Shown here: positions 1-10,015 of the stretch, one piece after another
Layout of the letters: the number at the start of each line of letters is the position of its first letter
Position numbering within the stretch: the first letter of the stretch is position 1
Origin: Hyphomicrobiales bacterium
GTDB lineage: Bacteria; Pseudomonadota; Alphaproteobacteria; Rhizobiales; Aestuariivirgaceae
Assembly (NCBI GenBank): GCA_026990765.1
Contig: JALXCV010000080.1
Span: forward strand, 1-56,686
Reading direction: 5' to 3'
Length of the DNA: 56,686 nt
Notes under the pieces: model-generated
The model's input: only the letters and a program-made list of their open reading frames with translations
Told to the model about the DNA's origin: nothing
The model's database searches: none
Position numbers and translations under genes: made by a program

Positions 1-926
1 TCAAACCCGCTGAACCCCAAAGCCTTCAACAATCCTATCTGTTCGCGTTCCAGCTCTATCAGCCGCGACATGATCATGTTTATCAGATAGGCTGAAACAA
101 ACAGGAAGATTGGCGGTATAATCCGGGCCATGGCTTTCAGGTTGGTCAGCTCGGTTGTCAAAAAGGCATTGGATGTCTGGTCCTTGCGCAAGATTGCACC
201 AGTGCCGCCATATGGTTTCAAGAGTTCATCCAGCCGGTCAATGACCGCCTGTTTTTCAACTCCAGGCAATAGCTTCAGGGCAACGGAATTAAAGGCATCT
301 TCCAGATCTGTCATGCCAGCCAGTTGTTTTTCAGGCATCCAGATAATGGCAAATCTTGAATGATCAGGAACCAGATCGCCTGGACCCAGCGCATAAATAT
401 ATTCAGGTGACAGTGCAAACCCGGTAATTTTGAACATAACCTTGTGGCCGGAAAGAGTGCCGGAAAATTCAGAACCTGCCTTAAAGCCGTGGGCCAGTGC
501 GAAAGCTTCTGACACTATCACCTCATTCTTGCGGTCGGCATGTGGCAGCCGACCTGATCTGAGGAAAAACCTGTTTAATACCGGCTGGCCATTGTCAGCT
601 ATTGATATGATTTTTGCAGTTGCCGGTTCCTTCATGCCGATAACATCGAGCAGGGCCGGTTTGACAATTCTGACCTGAACAGCTGAAACGCCGCGTATTG
701 CAGCAATGTCTCGAGCAAGGGATTGAGGCGCTCTTGTGGCGCTGGCAAAAACCGTGGCGAAGCGGTAGCGCTCATAATATGCCCGTCTGGTTTCAATCAG
801 CGACTGATAGGCTCCGATTGCCATGATCAAAGTGGCTATGCCGCATGCCAGAACCAGCGACACCGCCATAGCCTGCGGCCACAAGCGTTTGAAATCCCTA
901 AACAGTTTTTTGTCCAGAACCCGCAT
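1..926 (-). CDS. ABC transporter permease, FtsX/MacB-like (3' part beyond window)
   Basis: Reading from the ATG at 926, the protein begins MRVLDKKLFRDFKRLWPQ, followed by a hydrophobic membrane segment (residues about 18-38) and then a long soluble region of roughly 220 residues. It ends in the window with a second hydrophobic segment followed by a stretch containing LEREQIGLLKAFGF. A first membrane helix, a large periplasmic domain, then an FtsX-type membrane core is the MacB/LolC-like permease layout. The C-terminal part lies beyond position 1. The ATPase gene ends 3 bases upstream, so the two form an ABC exporter operon. The substrate cannot be read from the sequence; lipoprotein, lipid or peptide export are the usual possibilities for this family. 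Confidence 0.85.
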   Translation of the reverse strand, partial: MRVLDKKLFRDFKRLWPQAMAVSLVLACGIATLIMAIGAYQSLIETRRAYYERYRFATVFASATRAPQSLARDIAAIRGVSAVQVRIVKPALLDVIGMKEPATAKIISIADNGQPVLNRFFLRSGRLPHADRKNEVIVSEAFALAHGFKAGSEFSGTLSGHKVMFKITGFALSPEYIYALGPGDLVPDHSRFAIIWMPEKQLAGMTDLEDAFNSVALKLLPGVEKQAVIDRLDELLKPYGGTGAILRKDQTSNAFLTTELTNLKAMARIIPPIFLFVSAYLINMIMSRLIELEREQIGLLKALGFSGF

Positions 927-928
927 TG

Positions 929-1654
929 CTACCATTCCAGCTCAGATGGTGTAAGCCGCTTGTCATTGACCCTTTCGCGTATTATCTCGCCGTCAGCAAA
1001 GTAAAAGGTTCGATGCGCCAACTGGTGAATAACCACATTATGGGTGATGATTGCGGTTGTGGTGCCAAGCTCATTATTTATTCGCATCAGCGCTTCCAGC
1101 ACAATCCGGCCAATCTTGGAATCAAGCGCCCCGGTTGGTTCGTCACACAATAACACACCCGGATTCTTGGCTATGGCTCTTGCAATTGCCACTCGCTGCT
1201 GCTCACCGCCAGACATTTGCGATGGAAAATGCCCCATCCGGTCTTTTAGTCCCACAAGGTCAAGCGCATCGCCAGGGTCCATGGGATTGTCAGATATTTC
1301 AGTAACCAGAGCCACATTTTCGCGCGCGGTCAGGCTGGGGATGAGGTTATAGAACTGGAAGACAAATCCAACATTGGAGCGGCGATATGCAGTCAGTTGC
1401 CGGTCACTGGCAGTGGAAATATCAAACTCCCTGAACATCACCTTCCCGGAAGTTGCAGTATCAAGGCCACCAAGAATATTCAAAAAAGTTGACTTGCCGC
1501 TGCCTGATGGACCAAGCACGACCGAAAGCTCACCCTCATACAGCCGGGCATTGACCCCGCGCAGCGCATGGATATCTACCAGGCCTGAATGATAGGTCTT
1601 GGTCAGGTTCTCAACATCGAAAACAGTTTTTCTGCCATCATTCTGCTTGCCCAT
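929..1654 (-). CDS. ABC transporter ATP-binding protein, LolD/MacB-like
   Basis: This 241-residue nucleotide-binding subunit has every ABC motif: Walker [10 protein letters not shown] near residue 48, Q-loop glutamine near 100, signature [13 protein letters not shown] near 148, Walker [12 protein letters not shown] near 168, and an H-loop histidine in ITHN near 205. The TGALDS extension after Walker B is typical of the LolD/MacB/FtsE group, which pairs with FtsX-type permeases. Exactly such a permease follows 3 bases downstream. It powers the partner permease at the inner membrane by ATP hydrolysis. The transported substrate is not identified. Confidence 0.93.
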   Translation of the reverse strand: MGKQNDGRKTVFDVENLTKTYHSGLVDIHALRGVNARLYEGELSVVLGPSGSGKSTFLNILGGLDTATSGKVMFREFDISTASDRQLTAYRRSNVGFVFQFYNLIPSLTARENVALVTEISDNPMDPGDALDLVGLKDRMGHFPSQMSGGEQQRVAIARAIAKNPGVLLCDEPTGALDSKIGRIVLEALMRINNELGTTTAIITHNVVIHQLAHRTFYFADGEIIRERVNDKRLTPSELEW

Positions 1655-1803
1655 ATGTATCTGCCCGATCCGCCCTCATATGATGGAAACCCATAACATT
1701 ACCGGGGCAGAATGAATCAAGATTGTTTGCTGCCTGATAATGTCGAATTGTTTCGCGGTTGAAACATTATGTCAGGCTAGGGGCGTTTAAGGGCTAAAAT
1801 ATG

Positions 1804-2451
1804 TCACCCGCGAACCATACGTAACACTGCCTCTGGGTCATTATCAGCATCAAACAGGTCATATTCTGCATCAATCGCAAGTGCAGGCTCCAGCATCAAA
1901 TGATACTCATCACGCGGTACAGCAACAAGTCCGAACTGGGACAGATGATCATTGGTGAACTGGGCATCAAGCAATACAAACCCGCCAGCCTTCAGTCGGG
2001 CCACCAAGTGCACCAGCGCAACTTTGGAGGCATCAGTGCAGCGTGAAAACATGCTTTCGCCAAAAAACGCCGCACCAAGCCGCAAACCATACAGCCCGCC
2101 AACCAGTTTGCCATCCTGCCAGCATTCAACCGTGTGGCAATAACCCATATCAAACAGCTGGCCGTAAAGTGTTCTTATCCGGTCATTGATCCAGGTGCTT
2201 GAGCGTTTGGGTGTATTATCGGCGCAGCCTTGTATTACGCCTTCAAAATCATGATCAATCCTGATCTCGAAATCACCCTTGCGCACTTTCTTGGCCAGTG
2301 ATCGCGGCACATGAAAATCATGCAGCGGCAGCACTCCGCGCTCATCAGGTTCCACCCAGTAAAGCGCACTGTCACCAGCTTCCTCGGCCATCGGAAAAAT
2401 ACCGGCAGCATAGGCACGCAGCACGATTTGTGGGGTGATAGTTGTTGTCAT
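1804..2451 (-). CDS. aat: Leucyl/phenylalanyl-tRNA--protein transferase
   Basis: This 215-residue protein matches Aat along its length, including the opening [19 protein letters not shown], the central [26 protein letters not shown] and [15 protein letters not shown]. The enzyme transfers Leu or Phe from aminoacyl-tRNA onto N-terminal Arg or Lys of proteins, creating N-degrons read by ClpS/ClpAP in the cytoplasm. It lies 15 bases downstream of accC in the same direction. accB-accC-aat is a common alphaproteobacterial gene order, so it is probably the last gene of that operon. Confidence 0.95.
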   Translation of the reverse strand: MTTTITPQIVLRAYAAGIFPMAEEAGDSALYWVEPDERGVLPLHDFHVPRSLAKKVRKGDFEIRIDHDFEGVIQGCADNTPKRSSTWINDRIRTLYGQLFDMGYCHTVECWQDGKLVGGLYGLRLGAAFFGESMFSRCTDASKVALVHLVARLKAGGFVLLDAQFTNDHLSQFGLVAVPRDEYHLMLEPALAIDAEYDLFDADNDPEAVLRMVRG

Positions 2452-2466
2452 TACGCAAACCGGCGA

Positions 2467-3819
2467 TTATTGGGCTGAACTTGTCCTGTCCAGATATTTT
2501 TCCAGCCAGTGAATATCATAGCTGCCATCGACAATATCAGGTTCCTGCAACAGGTCTATGAACAAGGGTATGGTTGTTTCAACCCCTTGTACCACATATT
2601 CCCCCAGTGCCCGGCGCAGGCGCATCAGGCATTCATTGCGGGTCTTGCCAAACACGATCAGCTTGCCGATCAGACTGTCATAATAGGGCGGGATACGGTA
2701 ACCTGAGTAAATGCCGGAATCGACACGAACCCCAAGCCCGCCGGGAACATGTACATTTTCCACCAGTCCAGGTGATGGCATGAATGTACGGGCGTTTTCT
2801 GCATTGATCCGGCATTCAATGGCATGGCCGTGAAAGCTAATATCTTCCTGGCTATATCCAAGCCTTGAACCTGAAGCTATGCGAATCTGTTCGGCTACCA
2901 GATCAAGACCGGTTATCATTTCGGTTACTGGATGTTCAACCTGAAGACGGGTATTCATTTCAATGAAATAGAATTCGCCATTCTCATATAAAAACTCGAT
3001 AGTGCCGGCACCGGAATAACGCATTTCAGCGATTGCTTTGGCGCAGATATTGCCAATTTCTTCACGCTGGCTGTCATTGAGGGCAGGTGAGCGGGCTTCT
3101 TCCCAGACTTTTTGATGCCGGCGCTGCAACGAACAGTCACGCTCGCCCAGATGTACCCCGCCGCCCTGACCGTCACCCAGAACCTGAACTTCAATATGGC
3201 GCGGCTTGCCAAGATATTTTTCAATATAGACCGATCCGTCACCAAAAGCGGCCTTGGCCTCGCTCTGGGTTGTATGCAGCGATACTTCCATGTCTGCTTC
3301 GCGTTCAACAACCTTCATGCCGCGCCCGCCGCCACCACTTGCAGCCTTGATAATAACCGGGAAACCGATATCACGGGCAATCTGAATGGCTTCCTTTGGG
3401 TCGCTGACCGCGCCTTCAGAACCGGGAACAACCGGAATCCCCAAACGTTCAGCGGTCTGCTTGGCCTCAATCTTGTCACCCATAAGGCGGATATGATCGC
3501 CGCTGGGACCAATAAAACTTATATCATGTTCAGCCAGTATATCGCTGAACCGGGCATTTTCCGACAGGAAACCGTAGCCTGGATGAACCGCATCAGCACC
3601 GGTTATTTCACAGGCTGAAAGCAGGGCTGGAACATTAAGGTATGAATCAGCAGCAGGTGGCGGGCCAATACAAACGCTCTCATCAGCAAGCCGGACATGC
3701 ATGGCATTGGCATCAGCGGTTGAATGCACTGCCACAGTGGAAATGCCAAGTTCGCGGCAGGCGCGCAATACCCTGAGGGCAATCTCTCCGCGATTGGCTA
3801 TGAGTACCTTGTCAAACAT
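2467..3819 (-). CDS. accC: Acetyl-CoA carboxylase, biotin carboxylase subunit
   Basis: AccC carboxylates the biotin carried by AccB, using ATP and bicarbonate, in the first step of fatty acid synthesis. The 450 residues start MFDKVLIANRGEIALRVLRA, contain the ATP-grasp glycine-rich loop ASGGGGRGMKVV near residue 163, and have FIEMNTRLQVEHPVTE, which carries the metal and catalytic residues. The ATG at 3819 is preferred because it aligns with the family start; an in-frame ATG at 3831 would add four residues. accB ends 17 bases upstream of this start, so the genes are clearly cotranscribed. Confidence 0.96.
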   Translation of the reverse strand: MFDKVLIANRGEIALRVLRACRELGISTVAVHSTADANAMHVRLADESVCIGPPPAADSYLNVPALLSACEITGADAVHPGYGFLSENARFSDILAEHDISFIGPSGDHIRLMGDKIEAKQTAERLGIPVVPGSEGAVSDPKEAIQIARDIGFPVIIKAASGGGGRGMKVVEREADMEVSLHTTQSEAKAAFGDGSVYIEKYLGKPRHIEVQVLGDGQGGGVHLGERDCSLQRRHQKVWEEARSPALNDSQREEIGNICAKAIAEMRYSGAGTIEFLYENGEFYFIEMNTRLQVEHPVTEMITGLDLVAEQIRIASGSRLGYSQEDISFHGHAIECRINAENARTFMPSPGLVENVHVPGGLGVRVDSGIYSGYRIPPYYDSLIGKLIVFGKTRNECLMRLRRALGEYVVQGVETTIPLFIDLLQEPDIVDGSYDIHWLEKYLDRTSSAQ

Positions 3820-3836
3820 TTTATAAGGCACCCGTC

Positions 3837-4283
3837 CTATTCAATCACTACCAGAACTTCACCGAATTCCACCGGCTGTTCATTTTCAACCAGAATTTTT
3901 GTCACTGTGCCAGAATGCGGTGCCGGTATCTGGTTCATGGTTTTCATCGCTTCAATGATCAAAAGCGGATCACCTTCCTTTACCTTGTCACCTTCGCTTA
4001 CAAAGTGAGGAGCAGCAGGTGAGGGTGCCAGATATACAGTTCCAACCATGGGAGACTTGACAGCACCCTTGGATGATACCGGTTTTTCAGCTTCTGTTGC
4101 CGGAGCAGCAACTGGGGCAACTGTCTGAGCCGGTGCCGGAATATTGGCCGTAACCGCCTGCGTTGCTCGCGAGACGCGTACCCGCAAATCATTCTGCTCA
4201 ATTTCAATTTCGCTAAGACCGGTTTCTTCCAGCAATGCAGCCAGTTCGCGTACAACCTTTGAGTCAAATTTTGTTTTCGCCAT
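3837..4283 (-). CDS. accB: Acetyl-CoA carboxylase biotin carboxyl carrier protein
   Basis: This 148-residue carrier has an N-terminal domain starting [20 protein letters not shown], an Ala/Pro-rich linker (residues about 45-70), and a C-terminal biotinyl domain with the biotin-accepting motif EAMKTMNQ, the modified lysine being about K114. It shuttles carboxybiotin between AccC and the carboxyltransferase. The ATG at 4283 is chosen over one 36 bases upstream because it matches the usual AccB start. It is the first gene of accB-accC-aat. The upstream gap holds a perfect palindrome at 4400-4418. aroQ, often found just before accB in related genomes, is absent here. Confidence 0.95.
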   Translation of the reverse strand: MAKTKFDSKVVRELAALLEETGLSEIEIEQNDLRVRVSRATQAVTANIPAPAQTVAPVAAPATEAEKPVSSKGAVKSPMVGTVYLAPSPAAPHFVSEGDKVKEGDPLLIIEAMKTMNQIPAPHSGTVTKILVENEQPVEFGEVLVVIE

Positions 4284-4399
4284 TGTCGCGCTCTTTTTCC
4301 TTACTTGGCCAGTTCGCAAGAACCTCGCGAACTTTTATTTTTGTTTTTACAAGCCCTGGATGCTGCTTGTTGCACTATGTCCATGCCGGTTATCTAAGA

Positions 4400-4418
4400 A
4401 TATTCTTTCAAAGAATAT
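4400..4418. promoter_or_regulatory. Perfect 19-bp palindrome upstream of accB
   Basis: ATATTCTTT and AAAGAATAT form a perfect 9-bp inverted repeat around a single central base. It sits about 120 bases before the accB start, in a 280-base gap with no gene. The size and symmetry suit a dimeric regulator's operator or a small cruciform. No known box is matched with confidence. Confidence 0.45.
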
Positions 4419-4564
4419 GCACAGCCTGACATAATGGGTTAATGCACTTAAATAGTCTGAATATCTGTCATGTGCAAGCAATCATGCAAGCCAATCAGCC
4501 CATAACCCACACAAGGCATTTTATGGGCTTTCATGACAGGCTGACAAGCCTTGATATTAGCGGA

Positions 4565-5326
4565 TTAACAGGCGTTGCAGCCAGTCTTGCGAACATTTTC
4601 GATTGCATCTGCCAGCAGGTCAAACCCAACGGCTCCGGGAAACAGCTGATCATCAACCAGAAATGCCGGTGTACCATTAATGCCAAGCATCTGGGCCAGC
4701 GCCATATTGCGGGTAATAATTGTTGCAATTTCGCCAGATTTCATATCTTTCTTGAGCTTGTCGATATCAAGTCCAACCTCTTTGGCAACTGACATCACGG
4801 TTTTTTCAGTAACTGACCCGCGCCGTTTCAGCAAAGCCTTGTGGAATTCCCAATATTTGCCCTGTTTTTCTGATGCCATTGCAGCCCTTGCTGCTGCAAC
4901 TGATCCAGGCCCCAAAATCGGGAATTCCTTGATTACCATTTTCACATCTTTTTGAGTTTCAGCCAGTTTGATAACATCTGGCAGGGCGCGTTTGCAAAAT
5001 CCGCAATTATAGTCAAAAAATTCAACCATGGCGATTCTACCCTTTGGGTTGCCAACCACCAGATCACCCTCGCCGCCAAACAGGGCCTCAGCATTTTCCT
5101 TGATGGCTTTCTTTGTCTGTAGCTTCTGGGCCTGCTTTTCCTGCTTTTCCAGATTGATAAAGGCATCACGCAAAACTGATGGATTTTTCAGCAGATATTC
5201 CTTGATAATCTCGCCCATTTCGCTGCGTTGTTTGTCATTGAATTCTGCGGCATAGACCGTTACCGGGATAACAAGCCCGACAAGAAACCAAAAAATGAAG
5301 CCTGCTGTTTTAATTCTGAAAGCCAT
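4565..5326 (-). CDS. DsbA-family thiol:disulfide oxidoreductase, exported
   Basis: The 253 residues begin with a signal peptide (hydrophobic residues 8-26, cleavage probably near VYAAEF), then a charged helical region, then a thioredoxin fold with the active site CGFC at residues 108-111 in FFDYNCGFCKRALPDV. The cis-proline loop is NGTPAF. This is the Com1/BdbD-like branch of DsbA proteins, which forms or isomerises disulfides in the periplasm. A second C-X-X-C (CNAC) is at the extreme C-terminus, which is unusual. The M48 protease gene lies 68 bases upstream on the same strand, so the two are probably cotranscribed. Confidence 0.9.
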   Translation of the reverse strand: MAFRIKTAGFIFWFLVGLVIPVTVYAAEFNDKQRSEMGEIIKEYLLKNPSVLRDAFINLEKQEKQAQKLQTKKAIKENAEALFGGEGDLVVGNPKGRIAMVEFFDYNCGFCKRALPDVIKLAETQKDVKMVIKEFPILGPGSVAAARAAMASEKQGKYWEFHKALLKRRGSVTEKTVMSVAKEVGLDIDKLKKDMKSGEIATIITRNMALAQMLGINGTPAFLVDDQLFPGAVGFDLLADAIENVRKTGCNAC

Positions 5327-5394
5327 GATCAGTGTTATTCCTTTGAAAAAAATGCTGTTTTGTCTGAATACGTTGTAAATTGGCGGGTCACAAG

Positions 5395-6750
5395 CTATTT
5401 TCGCTTGGCAAAGGTAACAATATCTTTAGCGCGCTGCCATCCCGGTGTGCCACGTTTCAGCCGTTTGATTGCGTTCCTGGCCTTTTGTATCGCCAGTTCC
5501 CTGTCACCGTTCAGGATTGCCGCTTCTGCAGTTTCAAGTTCTGCCAGCCCCAAATTGCGCAATGTGCCATAGGCTCTGGCTTTTAGCGCATGCAGTTGCG
5601 GCTCATCATTTTCGCGGCGCTGGGCTCTGACCAGAATTTTCAAGGCCTGTTTGGCATTGCTTTTCCCCGGCAATCCCAGGTAGGACTGAGCCAGCAGCAT
5701 GGCTATCAGGCCATTATTGGGAATTAACTTCAAAGCCTTCTTTAACGGGGCAATTGATTGTTTCACCCGGCCACTTTCCTGCAGTGCCTGTCCTTTAAGC
5801 TCCCAGAAATAGGGGTTTTGCGGAATTGCCCTGATCAGCCGGTCGATAATTGGCAGGGCGTTTTTGATGTCACCGGTTCTAAAAGCCACAATAGCCCTTG
5901 CATATTGGGCTGGCAGGGATTTGTCGCGCCTTGGATATTTGCGATAGACTGTACCGGATGAACTTAAAAATCCGGCCAGTTTTGCCTGCATCAGCTTATG
6001 CCTTAATAACAGGGCAGGGTCATCCTTGCGGTTATAATATTTGCTCTTTTTGACAGCCCGTTCAAGGTTTCTGATTCGCTGCAGAGGCATCGGGTGTGAT
6101 TGCACATAAGGGTCGGCATATCGCAGTGACGCCATGGATTTTGCTGCCAGCTTGTGAAACAGCTCCAGCATTCCCTTGCCCGACTGCTTGCTTCTTGTCA
6201 GATATTTAAGTGCAGCCTGGTCTGCCGATGCTTCCTGGGCGCGCATATATGACAAGACATTTCGTTGCGCCAGACTTTGTCCGCCAAGCATTACACCCTG
6301 TCCAACCTGGGCAGCCCCTTGCGAACCGGACAGCCCACCACCCACAGCAGCGGCTGCCCCGATCAGCATGGAAATAATCGCCAGATTTGAAGCCCGTTCA
6401 ATATGCGACGACATGAGAGCCAGATGCCCGCCGGCAATGTGACCGGTCTCATGTGCCAGAACCCCGATCACCTCATTCGGGGTTGATGCCTGTTGCAGCA
6501 AACCGGTATGGATGAATATACGTTGGCCACCGGCAACAAAGGCGTTAATGCTTGACTGGTTGATCAGATAAACATGCACAGATTGCGGGTTCAGCCCGGC
6601 AGCCCTGAAAATGGGTCTGGTATATAGCCGGATCAGCCCTTCTATCTCTGCATCGCGAATAAGCGGCAGACCCTTGGCACTTGCCGGGACCACAATCCAT
6701 GGAAACAGCAGGGACAAGATACTGAAAATTGCTGTAAGTCGTTTTAGCAT
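5395..6750 (-). CDS. M48-family metalloprotease with C-terminal TPR repeats (BepA-like)
   Basis: The 451-residue protein has a signal peptide (residues 1-25, ending PASA), an M48 peptidase domain with zinc motif HETGH at 100-104 followed by IAGGHLALMSSHIE, and a C-terminal half of helical tetratricopeptide-type repeats (for example NPYFWELKGQALQESGR). This is the architecture of BepA/YfgC, which handles misassembled outer-membrane proteins in the periplasm. The neighbouring DsbA-like gene fits an envelope quality-control unit. The start codon at 6750 gives a complete signal peptide. Confidence 0.9.
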   Translation of the reverse strand: MLKRLTAIFSILSLLFPWIVVPASAKGLPLIRDAEIEGLIRLYTRPIFRAAGLNPQSVHVYLINQSSINAFVAGGQRIFIHTGLLQQASTPNEVIGVLAHETGHIAGGHLALMSSHIERASNLAIISMLIGAAAAVGGGLSGSQGAAQVGQGVMLGGQSLAQRNVLSYMRAQEASADQAALKYLTRSKQSGKGMLELFHKLAAKSMASLRYADPYVQSHPMPLQRIRNLERAVKKSKYYNRKDDPALLLRHKLMQAKLAGFLSSSGTVYRKYPRRDKSLPAQYARAIVAFRTGDIKNALPIIDRLIRAIPQNPYFWELKGQALQESGRVKQSIAPLKKALKLIPNNGLIAMLLAQSYLGLPGKSNAKQALKILVRAQRRENDEPQLHALKARAYGTLRNLGLAELETAEAAILNGDRELAIQKARNAIKRLKRGTPGWQRAKDIVTFAKRK

Positions 6751-6892
6751 TGGCCGCCTGTCAATCCTGTTTAACCCCCCAGCCTGTTTAATTGCCCCGA
6801 AATACGGCTACAGTTGGGCTTTTTTGTAATTTCATTGTCTGATAACAAGATGGTAGTCAGATTCCACAAGTTTATAAAGAAAATTCATAGCC

Positions 6893-8044
6893 ATGTCCGA
6901 AACCCCCAAAGCCTCAAGGCGCGCCAGCGCAGTGCAACCATTTATGGTCATGGACATGATGCGCGAGGCCGGCAGGCTGGAGCGGGCAGGGGACAATATA
7001 ATCCATATGGAAGTTGGGCAGCCATCAGGTGGCCCGCCGCGCAAGGTAATAGAAGCTGCACAATCAGCGCTTGCAACCGAACGTCTTGGCTATGTAGAAG
7101 CCCTTGGACTTCTGGCGCTGCGCGAGCGCATAGCCGAGCATTATATGCAGGCCTATTCAATAAAGGTGCTGGTTGAAAGGATAGTGGTTACCACCGGCTC
7201 ATCAGCTGCCTTTGTTATCGCATTTCTGGCCGCTTTTGATGCCGGTGATACAGTCGGTCTGGCCAATCCTGGTTATCCGGCCTATCGCAATATTCTCAAA
7301 GCGGTTAATCTTAAAATCACTGATATCCAAACCAGTGAGAAAAACCGCTGGGCGCCAACTCCGGCTGATATTGCAAATGCCGGTCGGCTTGACGGTCTGC
7401 TGATAGCCAGCCCCGCCAATCCAACCGGTACCATGTTGTCACCAGAGGCGCTGGCCCAGCTGATAAAAGCCAGTGAGCAACGCAACATTCAGTTTATATC
7501 GGATGAAATCTACCACGAACTGACATTCGCCCAGCCACAATCAACGGCTTTGTCGACATCTGACAAGGCGATTATCATCAACTCATTTTCAAAATATTAC
7601 TGCATGACCGGCTGGCGGGTCGGCTGGATGATTGTGCCAGACCATCTTGTGCGGGCAGTGGAGTGCCTGTCACAGAACATGTATATCTCAACCCCGGCAA
7701 TTTCCCAGCATGCTGCTATTGCCGCCTTTGATGCAACCGATGAACTTGATGAGCGCCGAGCTGTTTATGCTGAAAATCGCGAATTTCTGCTAAATGCCCT
7801 GCCAGATGCCGGAATTGACCGTTTCACCCCGGTTGACGGGGCCTTTTACATCTATGCCGATGTCTCCAGATACACCAATGACAGTGCAGATTTTACATCA
7901 CGCATGTTGAAACAGGCAGGTGTTGCCACGACCACCGGGCTTGATTTTGACTCCTATGAAGGCAATCACCACATCAGGCTGTCATTTGCCGGCTCACGCG
8001 CCGAAATGGAAGAAGCGGTAAAGCGGATAAAAGCCTGGTTGTGA
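6893..8044 (+). CDS. Class I/II pyridoxal-phosphate aminotransferase
   Basis: This 383-residue fold-type I aminotransferase has the PLP lysine at about residue 234 in SFSKYYCMTGWRVGW, the substrate/cofactor motif ASPANPTGTMLSPEAL, and NPGYPAYRNILKA. The C-terminal IRLSFAGS contains the carboxylate-binding arginine. It belongs to the aspartate/aromatic aminotransferase superfamily; the exact amino donor cannot be told from sequence. It is divergent from the M48 protease gene and convergent with the GGDEF/EAL gene, with only 3 bases between the stop codons. Confidence 0.92.
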   Translation: MSETPKASRRASAVQPFMVMDMMREAGRLERAGDNIIHMEVGQPSGGPPRKVIEAAQSALATERLGYVEALGLLALRERIAEHYMQAYSIKVLVERIVVTTGSSAAFVIAFLAAFDAGDTVGLANPGYPAYRNILKAVNLKITDIQTSEKNRWAPTPADIANAGRLDGLLIASPANPTGTMLSPEALAQLIKASEQRNIQFISDEIYHELTFAQPQSTALSTSDKAIIINSFSKYYCMTGWRVGWMIVPDHLVRAVECLSQNMYISTPAISQHAAIAAFDATDELDERRAVYAENREFLLNALPDAGIDRFTPVDGAFYIYADVSRYTNDSADFTSRMLKQAGVATTTGLDFDSYEGNHHIRLSFAGSRAEMEEAVKRIKAWL

Positions 8045-8047
8045 ATC

Positions 8048-10015
8048 TCAGGCAGCGTTTGAAAGATCTATACGCTTGAAGGACTTGTCAGCCGAAACCG
8101 GTTTTGAGAACAGATAGCCCTGACACATGTCACAACCAAGATCCAAAAGAGCGCCCAATTGTTCAAGGTCCTCAATACCTTCAGCCACAACCGTTACATC
8201 CATTGATTTGCACATATTGATAATGGTGCTGACAATGTTACGGGTCTTTTTGTCTGTGCAGATTTTATCAACAAAGCTCTTGTCGATTTTCAGCTTGTCT
8301 ATCGGAAATTCCTGCAACTGCACCAGTGATGAATAGCCGGTGCCAAAATCATCCAGGGCAATACCGATACCGGCTATTTTGAAGCTCATAATATTGTTTT
8401 TGACAGTGCTCATATTCTGCATCATTGCAGTTTCTGTAAGCTCAATATCAAGTCTTTCCGGCGGGAAATCATATTTTTCCAATATATCAATGACTCTTTT
8501 CGCCGTATTGGTCTTGGCCAGTACTATAGCTGAAAGATTGAAAAACAGTTTGATGTTTTTTGGCCATAATCTGGCAGTCTGTACAGACTTTTCAAGCAGC
8601 ACCATGGTCAGTTCATCTATCTGTCCGGTTGTCTCGGCAACTTCTATGAATTCAACTGGTGAAATGAAACCAAGCCTGTCATCATGCCAGCGGGCCAGAG
8701 ATTCAAATCCGGCATATTCTGCAGTCTGTGCAAAAACTACCGGCTGGAAGAACGGTTCAACCCGCTTTTCTTCAATTGCCTTGTTCAGGCTGCGGGTAAT
8801 GCGTGAGCGACGCAATTGAACTTCCTCAAGTGCAATCGAGAAAACTCCAATATTGCCATGGCCCCGGCTTTGGGCATCTTTAAGCGCCAGTTTGGCCCGG
8901 CCCGGCACCAGATAGGGGTTGTGATCACTGTGCGGGTGTATGGCAAAGCCGCTGCAAACAGTGACTGGAATCGTGTTTTCCCCGACAATAAAGTCTTTAT
9001 CCATTATTGCCTTGACCTCCTGGCCAATTTCTTCAGCCTGTCTGACATTGCCAACTTCAGGAACAATTATCGCAAATATGTCTTCACCTATCCGTGCTAC
9101 CGCGCCGCGCCCTTGCATCATCATCAGCAAGCGTTCTGCGGCCTGTCGCATAAGTGATCTGGAGGTTATTTCACCATATACATCCTTGATGGATTTGAAG
9201 GCATCAATATCAATGATGCCAACAGCAAAACCAATACCGTGGCTTGTGGTGTTTTTGGCTTGTTCCAGCAATATTTTATTAAAGCATCGCTTGTTGGGAA
9301 GATCGGTCAGCGCATCATGCAAGGCCAGTCGTTCAACCGCATTATTGGCTCTTTTTGATGAAACAATTTCTTCACGCAATCTGTTGTTCGCCAGAACTGT
9401 TTCTGTAAATGCCCTGAAGTTCTTCAAGATCGTGATGACGGAGTAAAAAAACAGTACTATTGTCATAATGGCAATATCCAGCAGATATGGCTGATTGCTG
9501 GTGATGAAATGATAACTGATTGGAAAATAGACAAATGTCAGGACTGTAATAGCTGCCACCGGTAAAACTGACAGGCTAAGCGCACTGGTGGTGGCTGTTG
9601 CCATCAAGATCAGCCCAACTATGGTTTTGTTCAATACTGATCCGGTTTCAGTCAAATAAACATAGTGCATGGAAATCAATCCAACCAGTACAGGGGATGC
9701 AAGCACTACATAAATCAGGTCCCGACGTTTTTGCTGTTTGCTGTATGATGCAAATTTTGCCCTGCCAAATTGCCAGTAAGCTGCTCTCCAGATTGAAATG
9801 GCCAAAACAGGTATCAGAACAACGACCATTAAAGGGTCAATCTTGTGACCGGGGAAAAGCGGGCCAACAAGCAGAAATGATAAAAATGTAAACAGGTAAA
9901 GAGCAGGTACGGTTCTGGCAATGACCTTGTGCTGTTCATCAATCAGGCCACTCAGTTTGCACCTGTCATTATTGCACCTGCCATTCAGCAGGTTAAAAGA
10001 TCTGGTATTTGACAT
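8048..10015 (-). CDS. Membrane-bound GGDEF/EAL-domain protein with degenerate GGDEF
   Basis: With the start at 10015 the protein has 655 residues: an N-terminal membrane region with several hydrophobic helices (residues about 35-200), a GGDEF domain, and a C-terminal EAL domain. The GGDEF signature reads GEDIF (about 310-314), which is unlikely to support diguanylate cyclase activity. The EAL domain keeps ESLARW, FFNLS, ELTETAMM, DDFGTGYSS and DKLKIDKSFVD, so c-di-GMP phosphodiesterase activity is plausible. An in-frame ATG 66 bases upstream lacks a good context. The gene stands alone, and its ligand or signal is unknown. Confidence 0.9.
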   Translation of the reverse strand: MSNTRSFNLLNGRCNNDRCKLSGLIDEQHKVIARTVPALYLFTFLSFLLVGPLFPGHKIDPLMVVVLIPVLAISIWRAAYWQFGRAKFASYSKQQKRRDLIYVVLASPVLVGLISMHYVYLTETGSVLNKTIVGLILMATATTSALSLSVLPVAAITVLTFVYFPISYHFITSNQPYLLDIAIMTIVLFFYSVITILKNFRAFTETVLANNRLREEIVSSKRANNAVERLALHDALTDLPNKRCFNKILLEQAKNTTSHGIGFAVGIIDIDAFKSIKDVYGEITSRSLMRQAAERLLMMMQGRGAVARIGEDIFAIIVPEVGNVRQAEEIGQEVKAIMDKDFIVGENTIPVTVCSGFAIHPHSDHNPYLVPGRAKLALKDAQSRGHGNIGVFSIALEEVQLRRSRITRSLNKAIEEKRVEPFFQPVVFAQTAEYAGFESLARWHDDRLGFISPVEFIEVAETTGQIDELTMVLLEKSVQTARLWPKNIKLFFNLSAIVLAKTNTAKRVIDILEKYDFPPERLDIELTETAMMQNMSTVKNNIMSFKIAGIGIALDDFGTGYSSLVQLQEFPIDKLKIDKSFVDKICTDKKTRNIVSTIINMCKSMDVTVVAEGIEDLEQLGALLDLGCDMCQGYLFSKPVSADKSFKRIDLSNAA

